IMG/VR virus record: IMGVR_UViG_3300044630_001933
Coordinates: 1 to 32,302 of that record
DNA length: 32,302 nt
Source: a virus
Direction: 5' to 3' (one strand)
How positions within the stretch are numbered: the first letter of the stretch is position 1; every line of letters begins with the position of its first letter. The notes beneath the pieces were generated by a model. It saw nothing but the letters and a program-made list of their open reading frames with translations, searched no databases and was not told where the DNA came from. Positions 23,894 through 28,893 of the stretch are shown here, in pieces. The position numbers and the translations under genes were made by a program.

Positions 23894-24251
23894 GCAATCC
23901 GTGGTGGTTCCCATGCCACCAAGCACTAACACCCTCTTTATCAACATTCCCGGACGGGGACGGGTGAAGAACGGTAAGTACCGAACGTGGCAACTTGAAG
24001 CGATACCGATACTCAAGACGAACCTTGAGCCAGTCCAAGGTGCGGTTCGGATGCACTACCACCTCACGCTCGGAACCTCCTTCAGAGGCGACATAAGTAA
24101 CCGCATAAAAGCTCTTGAGGATGCGGTGGTTGAGGCGGGAATCATCGAGGGTGATACTCATCGGATCGTGAGCGAAATCTTGATAACGAGAGATTATATC
24201 AGCGGAAAGAATTCGTACATCATCCTCAGAATTGCGAAAGCTGGGATATAA
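23865..24251 (+). CDS. rusA: RusA-type Holliday junction resolvase
   Basis: Cuts four-way DNA junctions formed by recombination. The 128-residue protein has the RusA pattern: MPPSTNTLFIN near the start, VKNGKYRTWQLEA, and the metal-binding core RGDISNRIKALEDAVVEAGI with D76, N79, K82 and D86, followed by GDTHRIVSEI. RusA proteins are usually about 120 residues, so it is full length. The start lies 29 bases inside the previous gene. It fits with ERF and SSB as a complete recombination set. After its stop comes a 107-base gap with strong RNA folding potential. Confidence 0.88.
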   Translation: MDVSALMTSEQSVVVPMPPSTNTLFINIPGRGRVKNGKYRTWQLEAIPILKTNLEPVQGAVRMHYHLTLGTSFRGDISNRIKALEDAVVEAGIIEGDTHRIVSEILITRDYISGKNSYIILRIAKAGI

Positions 24252-24254
24252 TAA

Positions 24255-24367
24255 GGGTGGCTCCTTGGGGCGGCGGTTTATCCTTCGACCAATGCCCCGA
24301 ATCTAGCCAAAAAACTCAAGGGTGGAAGCTCGAAGTAGCTCCGAGCGGAAGCCCTTAAGTGAGCTAC
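24255..24367 (+). ncRNA. Candidate structured RNA with pseudoknot before the initiator gene
   Basis: The gap between rusA and the initiator can fold into two domains. First: TGGCT (24258-24262) with AGCCA (24305-24309), enclosing GGGGC (24267-24271) with GCCCC (24294-24298) and an inner GGT/ACC. Second: AAGGG (24318-24322) with CCCTT (24352-24356), enclosing GCTCG (24328-24332) with CGAGC (24342-24346). The nine-base loop of the second contains GTAGCTC (24335-24341), exactly complementary to GAGCTAC (24361-24367), four bases before ATG 24371. This could control translation of the initiator or act as an independent RNA. Confidence 0.55.
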
Positions 24368-24370
24368 ATC

Positions 24371-25297
24371 ATGAGAAAAGATAACCTAGACGCCAATGCG
24401 TCATTAAAAACATCTACTCCTATTGGCTGGTACAAATGGTACAGCCGTGACTTCTGGGCATCTATGACCGTTCGGTCAATGTCACCAATAGCCCGAAGCA
24501 TTTACCGTGACCTCCTAGACGTTCAGTTTGAGCATGGTTGCCTTCCACCCAAAGAAAGATTCATGCGGGCTTTGGGATGGTCTGAAACAGACTGGCAAGA
24601 GTTCGAGCCATATCTTGAAGAGTGCTTCCCTAATGGCATGAATCCAAAGATGGATGAGATTCGCCAACAAGCTATTGAGGATCGTGAGAAGCAAATACGA
24701 GCCGGAAAGAAATCGGGTGAAGCACGTTCAATCGTGGGAAAATCTGAACCTAAAACGAACACCCGTTCAACGGATGTTCAACGCACGTTCAACGGATGTT
24801 CAACGGATGTTCAACAAGTGTTGAACCAAACAGAAACAGAAACAGAAACAGAAACAGAAACAGAAACAACTAAAGTTAAGAAGGATGCTGACGCACCTTC
24901 CTCTCGAAAGGGAAAGGTGGATTTTCTCTCTTTGGCTCAAGAGGCGGGATTCGAGGATGATATGTTCCTCAAGGCTTGGAGCGAGTTTGTCGAGCATCGA
25001 AGGGAGATTAAACACCCCATGAGCGAGAGGGCCGCCAACTTAATTCTTGCCAAGCTCAAGAAGTTCTCGGTGGAGGTTGGGGTGGAAGCTATGAACCGCT
25101 CAATCTCTAGCGGGTGGCGGGATGTATTCCCAGAGAAGGCAAACCAGCGGGTAGGAGTGAAAGGTAGACCATCAAGGATGGGTTCAGCCCTTGAGTACAT
25201 GGCGAGCAATAGGGATAATGTCCAAGAGCCAGAGTACTTCAACGCTGAGTTTAAGGAGATAATATTAAAGCGACAGAAGGCTCTGGAGGGCAAATAA
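24371..25297 (+). CDS. Replication initiator-like protein (DUF1376 type) with internal origin
   Basis: Probably binds the phage origin and starts replication. The first 110 residues are of DUF1376 type: YKWYSRDFWASMTVRSMSPI, ARSIYRDLLDVQFEHGCLPP. A low-complexity linker follows that encodes the 11-bp DNA repeats (two STDVQ segments) and a run of ET pairs. The C-terminal 130 residues (FLSLAQEAGFEDDMFLKAW) are like those of phage replication organisers. As in lambda O, the origin repeats lie in the linker between DNA-binding and partner-binding parts. ATG 24371 is chosen; a GTG at 24359 is in frame but lies in the candidate pseudoknot. The gene overlaps the next by one base. Confidence 0.8.
   Translation: MRKDNLDANASLKTSTPIGWYKWYSRDFWASMTVRSMSPIARSIYRDLLDVQFEHGCLPPKERFMRALGWSETDWQEFEPYLEECFPNGMNPKMDEIRQQAIEDREKQIRAGKKSGEARSIVGKSEPKTNTRSTDVQRTFNGCSTDVQQVLNQTETETETETETETTKVKKDADAPSSRKGKVDFLSLAQEAGFEDDMFLKAWSEFVEHRREIKHPMSERAANLILAKLKKFSVEVGVEAMNRSISSGWRDVFPEKANQRVGVKGRPSRMGSALEYMASNRDNVQEPEYFNAEFKEIILKRQKALEGK
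24765..24826 (+). repeat. Five 11-bp iterons plus inverted copy: candidate replication origin
   Basis: GTTCAAC occurs at 24765, 24776, 24787, 24798 and 24809, spaced exactly 11 bp; three units read GTTCAACGGAT in full. The fifth is followed by AAGT and the inverted GTTGAAC (24820-24826), making a perfect dyad. An isolated GTTCAA also occurs at 24726. Because 11 is not a multiple of three, the repeats are not a protein repeat but are conserved as DNA, as expected of initiator binding sites. Confidence 0.82.
24831..24866 (+). repeat. Six CAGAAA hexamers beside the iterons, possible unwinding element
   Basis: Six tandem CAGAAA units directly downstream of the iterons, encoding alternating E and T. 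One strand is almost all purine with only C as interruption. The place beside the iterons fits a region that melts first at an origin, but it could also be a simple linker repeat. Confidence 0.6.
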
Positions 25298-25839
25298 TGA
25301 AAGGCGGTCGACTAAAAGAAGAAGTTCTATACGCTATGTGCTTAATGATTGATGGCGGGTTTAATACCTACGGTGGCTTTACCGAGACCCAGTTAGAAAA
25401 CAAGGCACTTGTTTATTCAATCGTGGTATCAGAGGATGAGTCCATTGATGATGAGATTGTGGTGTTAACGGGCATGAGGTACTTGAGGGGTGAGGTCACG
25501 GTCTATAATGACGGAGCACAGATACCCGCCTCCCACGACTTCCCAACAGCCCCAGAGTTCTACAACGCTTGTAAGCAAACCTACCACGCCTTGTACCGAA
25601 TGATTGAGGTGGGAGAGACCGAGCGGGATGGCATCGTTTATTCGCACACTCTCAAGGTTCGGCGGGACATTAACAAGCACCAACTGGATGAGATGGTGAC
25701 CGAGGAACGTAGGCGGTTGGGCTTGCCAGTAGCAGAACCGCATAAGCCACTTTCTCACGATCAAGAACGCAAGGCGAGCGAGATTATCCGGCGAGTGTTC
25801 GGGGACGCTCCGAAGCTCAATAAGGATGGGCAAGAATGA
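25297..25839 (+). CDS. Hypothetical replication-operon protein (180 aa)
   Basis: Directly follows the initiator (TAATG overlap), where many phages encode a helicase loader. It lacks a Walker A motif, so a classic DnaC-like loader is not supported. The N-terminal half is acidic (SEDESIDDEIVVLTGMRYL), and the C-terminal third is helical and basic (EERRRLGLPV, ERKASEIIRRVFGDAPK). It could be a replication partner with another mechanism. Its last codons (KDGQE) are nearly repeated at the end of the Mom-like gene that follows, suggesting that gene was inserted after it. Confidence 0.62.
   Translation: MKGGRLKEEVLYAMCLMIDGGFNTYGGFTETQLENKALVYSIVVSEDESIDDEIVVLTGMRYLRGEVTVYNDGAQIPASHDFPTAPEFYNACKQTYHALYRMIEVGETERDGIVYSHTLKVRRDINKHQLDEMVTEERRRLGLPVAEPHKPLSHDQERKASEIIRRVFGDAPKLNKDGQE
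25825..25839 (+). repeat. Junction repeat, left copy (before Mom-like gene)
   Basis: GATGGGCAAGAATGA, covering the end of the 180-residue gene and its ATGA junction. A copy differing by one base is at 26448-26462. The two copies bound the Mom-like gene with a 623-base period. Confidence 0.83.
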
Positions 25840-26462
25840 ACTTTGATGTGATAACCATTGACAGAAGTGAGTGGAAGCAATTTATCCTAAACCGTCACTA
25901 CCTAAAAAGAATTCCAGTAGTTTCTATGGCTTTTGGTTTAAGAAATAAAGATAATAACTTGATTGAGGGAGTTTGTCTTTTTGGTGCTCCAGCTTCGCCA
26001 TATCCATGTATTGGAGTTTGTGGCAAGGAAAGAGCTGGAGACGTTTTAGAACTGAACCGAATAGCCTTAAATGATGGCTTGCCAAAGAATACTGGCAGCT
26101 GGTTTGTTTCTCGTTGCTTGAAGTTGCTTCCAAAAAATAGCATTGTCATAAGTTGGGCTGATACTGGAGTTGGTCACGTTGGTTATATTTATCAAGCGTT
26201 GAACTTTATCTATACTGGTTGCTCAAAAGCAAGAACTGATATGGGGTCTAGCGGTCATTCAAGACACGGAAGCCACGAACTGCCAAGGCAAGAAAGGACG
26301 CCCAAGCATAGATACGTCTGGTTCTCAAATAAAAAAGATGCCAATCTCCTAAAATGGGAGCGGTTAAAATATCCAAAAGGCGATACCAAAAAAACAGAAG
26401 GAGCTAACGTTAGACAAGAAAATTATTCTCGGCAAGAATCATTGTGGGACGGGCAAGAATGA
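25836..26462 (+). CDS. Mom-like DNA modification protein (GNAT fold)
   Basis: Related to Mu Mom, which changes adenine in phage DNA to resist restriction enzymes. The 208-residue protein has the family signature: DVLELNRIALNDGLPKNTGS, WFVSRCLKLLPKNSIVISWA and DTGVGHVGYIYQALNFIYTG, with a basic tail (ERTPKHRYVWFSNKKD). It appears more AT-rich than its neighbours and is bounded by the 15-base repeat GATGGGCAAGAATGA / GACGGGCAAGAATGA, so it is probably an acquired cassette. With the Dam-type methylase at 29767, the phage has two DNA-modifying enzymes. Overlaps both neighbours by ATGA. Confidence 0.84.
   Translation: MNFDVITIDRSEWKQFILNRHYLKRIPVVSMAFGLRNKDNNLIEGVCLFGAPASPYPCIGVCGKERAGDVLELNRIALNDGLPKNTGSWFVSRCLKLLPKNSIVISWADTGVGHVGYIYQALNFIYTGCSKARTDMGSSGHSRHGSHELPRQERTPKHRYVWFSNKKDANLLKWERLKYPKGDTKKTEGANVRQENYSRQESLWDGQE
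26448..26462 (+). repeat. Junction repeat, right copy (Mom-like gene end)
   Basis: GACGGGCAAGAATGA, 14 of 15 bases as in 25825-25839. It ends the Mom-like gene and starts the next gene within ATGA. Both the 180-residue gene and the Mom-like gene thus end in DGQE. Confidence 0.83.
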
Positions 26463-26647
26463 GCTTTGAGGAGGCGGTAAAGGTGCTTGAGAGCAAGGGC
26501 TACCGAGTCCATGCCACGGTAACCGAGCCAAGCGGGTTGCGGTCTATTCTCTTCACCCGTAAGGGCAAGATGAAGCAAGCCTCGGAACTTACGGTTATTG
26601 CCCTTGCTCAAAGCTATGAGCAACCGTCGATGGAGCTTGATGGGTGA
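26459..26647 (+). CDS. Hypothetical protein (62 aa)
   Basis: A small mixed alpha/beta protein: MSFEEAVKVLESKGYRVHAT, then LRSILFTRKGKMKQAS and a C-terminal helix. ATG 26459 overlaps the Mom-like stop by ATGA; a GTG at 26444 would extend it but lies within the repeated junction. Before the presumed insertion it would have followed the 180-residue gene directly. No family was recognised. Confidence 0.62.
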   Translation: MSFEEAVKVLESKGYRVHATVTEPSGLRSILFTRKGKMKQASELTVIALAQSYEQPSMELDG

Positions 26648-26858
26648 CTACCTCCGAGAAGATGCGGGGTGCTTTCATGAGCAACGCACCGGGAGTACTC
26701 CCAATCCAGATAGAAAGAGCAACGGGGCGAAGCGTAGAGCGAGAATGATTGTTATTGGCTCAGAGACTCATGAGCGTTGGTGGTTGGATGTCGAGGCGGG
26801 AATGTTACGGCTTGAGGTTATCCAAGAGGTTCTGAGAGTTCGCTACGGTCGTAAATAG
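26640..26858 (+). CDS. Last gene of the early operon, hypothetical (72 aa)
   Basis: Starts MGDYLREDAGCFHEQRTGST, has a basic centre (RKSNGAKRRARM), and ends in a helix (DVEAGMLRLEVIQEVLRVRY). The frame is open further up to 26598, but ATG 26640 has GGAG just before it and gives an 8-base overlap with the previous gene. The gene is followed at once by a strong terminator. No family was recognised; the basic centre could bind nucleic acid. Confidence 0.6.
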   Translation: MGDYLREDAGCFHEQRTGSTPNPDRKSNGAKRRARMIVIGSETHERWWLDVEAGMLRLEVIQEVLRVRYGRK

Positions 26859-26860
26859 AA

Positions 26861-26884
26861 AAGCCCTCCAAGTGCGGAGGGCTT
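26861..26884. terminator. Bidirectional terminator between early and minus-strand operons
   Basis: Nine-bp stem AAGCCCTCC (26861-26869) / GGAGGGCTT (26876-26884) with loop AAGTGC. Read on the minus strand it is followed by TTCTATTT, a good T tract; on the plus strand the tail (GAGTCTTTAT) is weaker. It lies between converging operons. The core stem AGCCCTC / GAGGGCT is shared with the terminator at 18517. Confidence 0.83.
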
Positions 26885-26903
26885 GAGTCTTTATGAGATG
26901 GTC

Positions 26904-27038
26904 TTAGTCATACATGGCGTTCTCGATGAGCTTAATGATGGTACCTCTGATGGAGCCTTGTTCCTTAAGCCACTTGACCATGTGGACGGGAAGCCAGAAG
27001 CAAATCTGGCGGGCGTCTTCTGAGATTGGAGCGGGCAT
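26904..27038 (-). CDS. Small ribbon-helix-helix-like protein (44 aa)
   Basis: Starts MPAPISEDARQICFWLPVHM, then VKWLKEQGSIRGTIIKLIEN and AMYD. A beta strand, then two helices, with a hydrophobic pattern like the Arc/MetJ ribbon-helix-helix DNA-binding fold. It is last in the second minus-strand operon and its start overlaps the previous stop (TAATG). It may regulate phage or host transcription. The fold is inferred from pattern only. Confidence 0.56.
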   Translation of the reverse strand: MPAPISEDARQICFWLPVHMVKWLKEQGSIRGTIIKLIENAMYD

Positions 27039-27274
27039 TATTTGACACCTCCCACGAAGAGCCAGAAAATGAAGAGGGCAACGGTGAAGATACCGAAGGC
27101 GAAGCTGGCTACCTTGTCCCAGTCGGTTACCCGTCTGTATCGCTTTGGCTCGGCTTGGAGCTGGCGGGATTCAATGATTCGCTCCATAACCTCATGTCGG
27201 AAGCGGTCTTGATCGTGTAGGTTCTCACCCTTCTTTGGGGTGCGAAGGTCAGCGAAGAAGTTCTTGTCGCTCAC
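27038..27274 (-). CDS. Single-pass membrane protein (78 aa)
   Basis: The first 55 residues are polar and charged (MSDKNFFADLRTPKKGE, HDQDRFRHEVMERIIESRQL), followed by a C-terminal membrane span (VASFAFGIFTVALFIFWLFV). It is anchored by its C-terminus. It starts with GTG 27274, with GAGGT six bases upstream, and overlaps the previous gene by GTGA. Function not recognised; the layout is like small anchored regulatory proteins. Confidence 0.62.
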   Translation of the reverse strand: MSDKNFFADLRTPKKGENLHDQDRFRHEVMERIIESRQLQAEPKRYRRVTDWDKVASFAFGIFTVALFIFWLFVGGVK

Positions 27275-27465
27275 TTGCTCACCTCAACTTCTACCACTTT
27301 AACGCCGCCGACCTTTTGAGCCACGACGCAAGCATCTTCAAAGGATGCAAAGGTTCTTGCCCAGTTTGCTGAGCGGGTGAATTGATGACGGCCTCCCGGC
27401 ATGAGGTAGGCGGTGACGCCTTGAGCGGCTGAGTGTCGATGTTCGAGTGCGTATGTTTTATTCAT
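27271..27465 (-). CDS. Hypothetical protein (64 aa)
   Basis: A small protein with several strands (GVTAYLMPGGRHQFTRSANW, ARTFASFEDACVVAQKVGGV, ending KVVEVEVSK). AAGGA lies seven bases before the ATG. It overlaps the following gene by four bases and the 21-codon reading frame before it by eight. No family recognised. Confidence 0.6.
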   Translation of the reverse strand: MNKTYALEHRHSAAQGVTAYLMPGGRHQFTRSANWARTFASFEDACVVAQKVGGVKVVEVEVSK

Positions 27466-27523
27466 TGTTTGTTCCTTGTTGGTTGGTGGGGAGGTTGCTG
27501 AATTGTTTTGTTTGTTGTTTCAT
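27458..27523 (-). CDS. Possible microORF left at a cassette junction (21 aa)
   Basis: MKQQTKQFSNLPTNQQGTNN ending in E. Its ATG overlaps the stop of the zinc-protein gene (ATGA), and its first codons (MKQQ) copy the start of that gene. It may be a leader that was first in this operon before the zinc-protein gene arrived, or only an untranslated remnant. Its overlap with the next gene allows coupling. Low certainty that a product is made. Confidence 0.42.
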   Translation of the reverse strand: MKQQTKQFSNLPTNQQGTNNE

Positions 27524-27525
27524 TT
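27511..27525 (-). repeat. Junction repeat, downstream copy (zinc-protein cassette)
   Basis: TTTGTTGTTTCATTT (plus strand) is identical to 27894-27908, at a 383-base spacing. On the minus strand both copies read AAATGAAACAACAAA and include a start codon: here that of the 21-residue frame. Confidence 0.82.
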
Positions 27526-27906
27526 TAGGCTTTGGATTTGTTCCCAAGAATATTGTCGCCTAGGCAAAGTAGCCTCAATGCCAGCCGCTTTGTTGTATTT
27601 CTCAGCAGCCTCGTATATATGATTTTCTAGTAAATACAGTTCGTATAAACCGTTTTGCCAATGCCTTCCAGATTTAGCCAAAATCTCTTTGTACTTTCGC
27701 TCAATTCGTTCAAACTTAGCAAATTCAAAGTGAGTGAAAAATGCTTTCTTAATGCACCCCGCCATTGCACCACGCTCTACTCCGTCACTGCACAAAACAT
27801 ATGTTATATGCATTCCTGAGCAACCGCAATGAGGACAGCTTGCTCCTTCCATTGAAGTCGTATGGGTCGTTCTGAGTATCATATGTCTTCGTTTTTGTTG
27901 TTTCAT
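27520..27906 (-). CDS. Small zinc-binding protein (128 aa), accessory cassette
   Basis: The N-terminal half has ASCPHCGCSGMHITYVLCSD followed by RGAMAGC: C24, C27, C29, C39 and C51 could hold zinc. The rest is helical and basic (KFERIERKYKEILAKSGRHW, ENHIYEAAEKYNKAAGIEA). Its opening codons MKQQ are repeated in the frame just after its stop, and a 15-base direct repeat bounds the gene, like the HNH and Mom-like cassettes. It looks more AT-rich than the operon it heads. No family could be named. Confidence 0.62.
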   Translation of the reverse strand: MKQQKRRHMILRTTHTTSMEGASCPHCGCSGMHITYVLCSDGVERGAMAGCIKKAFFTHFEFAKFERIERKYKEILAKSGRHWQNGLYELYLLENHIYEAAEKYNKAAGIEATLPRRQYSWEQIQSLK

Positions 27907-27908
27907 TT
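27894..27908 (-). repeat. Junction repeat, upstream copy (zinc-protein start)
   Basis: Identical to 27511-27525; here it covers the ATG of the zinc-protein gene and the bases just before it. Confidence 0.82.
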
Positions 27909-27920
27909 CGTAGTGTTCCG

Positions 27921-27940
27921 TATAACCTCATTTGGTTATA
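27921..27940. promoter_or_regulatory. Perfect inverted repeat in minus-strand leader
   Basis: TATAACC / GGTTATA, seven base pairs with a six-base loop. It lies just downstream of the likely minus-strand -10 (AGTATA at 27946-27951, read as TATACT). It may be an operator or a leader hairpin. Confidence 0.52.
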
Positions 27941-27945
27941 AATAT

Positions 27946-27978
27946 AGTATATACCGATTGATTAAGATTGTATATACT
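27946..27978. promoter_or_regulatory. Divergent -10 boxes in inverted GTATATAC repeat
   Basis: AGTATATAC (27946-27954) and GTATATACT (27970-27978) are exact inverted copies 15 bases apart. Each holds a TATACT -10, one pointing left and one right. They could be two promoters, an operator pair, or both. Confidence 0.55.
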
Positions 27979-27983
27979 TTTTG

Positions 27984-27995
27984 CAAAATATTTTG
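27984..27995. promoter_or_regulatory. Perfect 12-bp palindrome, operator candidate
   Basis: CAAAATATTTTG is a full palindrome in the divergent control region between the zinc-protein gene and the lysis genes. Confidence 0.45.
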
Positions 27996-28034
27996 AGAAA
28001 AAGTAAAAATGGCGTAAAATCTGAATATCGCCTT

Positions 28035-28075
28035 GCTATCGGCTACTCAAAATAGCTCGTCCAGACCGTGATAGC
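28035..28075 (+). promoter_or_regulatory. Stem-loop in leader of the lysis operon
   Basis: GCTATC (28035-28040) pairs with GATAGC (28070-28075), enclosing a smaller GCTA (28042-28045) / TAGC (28053-28056) hairpin. It lies between the two possible rightward promoters, so a message from the upstream one would carry it. Confidence 0.42.
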
Positions 28076-28105
28076 GAATCCCTTTATATAAGTTTCTCAG
28101 TCTTT

Positions 28106-28111
28106 TATAGT
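28106..28111 (+). promoter_or_regulatory. Likely -10 of the lysin promoter
   Basis: TATAGT ends seven bases before ATG 28119, and no ribosome site precedes that ATG. The -35 is poor. If used, the transcript would start at the start codon and be leaderless. Confidence 0.45.
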
Positions 28112-28118
28112 GGTTCCC

Positions 28119-28655
28119 ATGAATAACGCCCAAGCAATTACCGAGGTTCGAGCCATCTTGAATCGGCGTTATCAGAATTACAACCAGCTTCCCAACCCAG
28201 AGCGGGTACTTTTAGCCGCCGCCGTTCTTGCTGATGACATCCAAGTTAGAGAGGTTGGCGGGAATAATAAGGGAGAATGGGTTGAGGCGATTTTAGAGGG
28301 TGTCAAGCTCGGAGAAGGTTATCCTTGGTGTGCCGCCTTCATTGAGTTTTGTTGCGATATAGCTGGCTTTACTGCTGGCCCCACCGACCGAGCCTCTGCC
28401 GCCGTTGATTCATGGCTGACGTGGGCAAGGATGGAAGGGCGGGTAACAAGCAATCCCAAGCGTGGAGACTTATGCCTCTGGAAGCGTTCAACGGGTAACC
28501 ATATTGGTATAGTCACCGATTTGACGATCACGAGCGTGATGAGCATTGAGGGCAACACCACGCCGGGGGCTACGGGCAACCAGCGAGACGGTGGAGGGTG
28601 CTATCGACGTACACGCCTCAGAAACTCTTGGACGCATTATATTTCACTAGGATAA
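28119..28655 (+). CDS. Endolysin, CHAP-like peptidoglycan peptidase
   Basis: Cuts the host wall at lysis. The 178-residue protein has a CHAP-type core: GEGYPWCAAFIEFCCDIAGF with the likely catalytic C71, PKRGDLCLWKRSTGNHIGIV with H128, then VMSIEGNTTPG, where the third residue of the triad lies. No signal peptide is visible, so a holin is needed for release; the next gene is a candidate. ATG 28119 is favoured over GTG 28110 because TATAGT would place the transcript start there. First gene of the operon after the divergent control region. Confidence 0.84.
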   Translation: MNNAQAITEVRAILNRRYQNYNQLPNPERVLLAAAVLADDIQVREVGGNNKGEWVEAILEGVKLGEGYPWCAAFIEFCCDIAGFTAGPTDRASAAVDSWLTWARMEGRVTSNPKRGDLCLWKRSTGNHIGIVTDLTITSVMSIEGNTTPGATGNQRDGGGCYRRTRLRNSWTHYISLG

Positions 28656-28659
28656 TCTT

Positions 28660-28890
28660 ATGGCAACCGAACCACCAAGTAACGACTTTTTTACCGGCTT
28701 ATCTGGCTTTCTCTCAAGCACCTTCGGCTGGTTATCAACCGTTATTCTAGGCATCTTCGGGGGTGGCAAATTGCACCAAAGAATAGTACAGCTTGAGAAG
28801 GATTCGGAGGGGTTAAGCGGTCTCGCCGTTCAAGTTGCAAAGATAGAGGCGAAGATTGACATTCTCCTCGACGACCGTAAACGGGGGTAA
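28660..28890 (+). CDS. Holin-like small membrane protein (76 aa)
   Basis: An N-terminal membrane span (TGLSGFLSSTFGWLSTVILG) is followed by a glycine turn and a coiled coil (LHQRIVQLEKDSEGLSGLAV, IEAKIDILLDDRK). This is the reverse order of XhlA-like proteins. Its place after the endolysin suggests a holin or another lysis protein. AGGA stands seven bases before the ATG. The TAA stop is followed in the same frame by the open metallophosphoesterase frame, so stop-codon readthrough would fuse the two. Confidence 0.6.
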   Translation: MATEPPSNDFFTGLSGFLSSTFGWLSTVILGIFGGGKLHQRIVQLEKDSEGLSGLAVQVAKIEAKIDILLDDRKRG

Positions 28891-28893
28891 CCC

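Noticed and set aside
24255-24310. tRNA-like fold after rusA
   Set aside because: Stems exist but there is no clear D arm, anticodon arm, T arm or acceptor with correct lengths.
24765-24866. Repeats as a possible CRISPR array
   Set aside because: Units are 11 and 6 bp with no spacers and lie inside a coding gene, so iterons and a linker repeat are the better explanation.
25740-25836. Dam-controlled GATC cluster ahead of the Mom-like gene, as in Mu
   Set aside because: Only one GATC is seen in the 100 bases upstream, inside the preceding gene, so Mu-style control is not supported.
25297-25839. DnaC-like helicase loader
   Set aside because: The position is right but no Walker A or other ATPase motif is present.
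28888-28890. Recoding of TAA across the genome
   Set aside because: TAA, TAG and TGA all end genes normally elsewhere (for example 1292-1294, 31615-31617, 2651-2653), so only a local event is possible.
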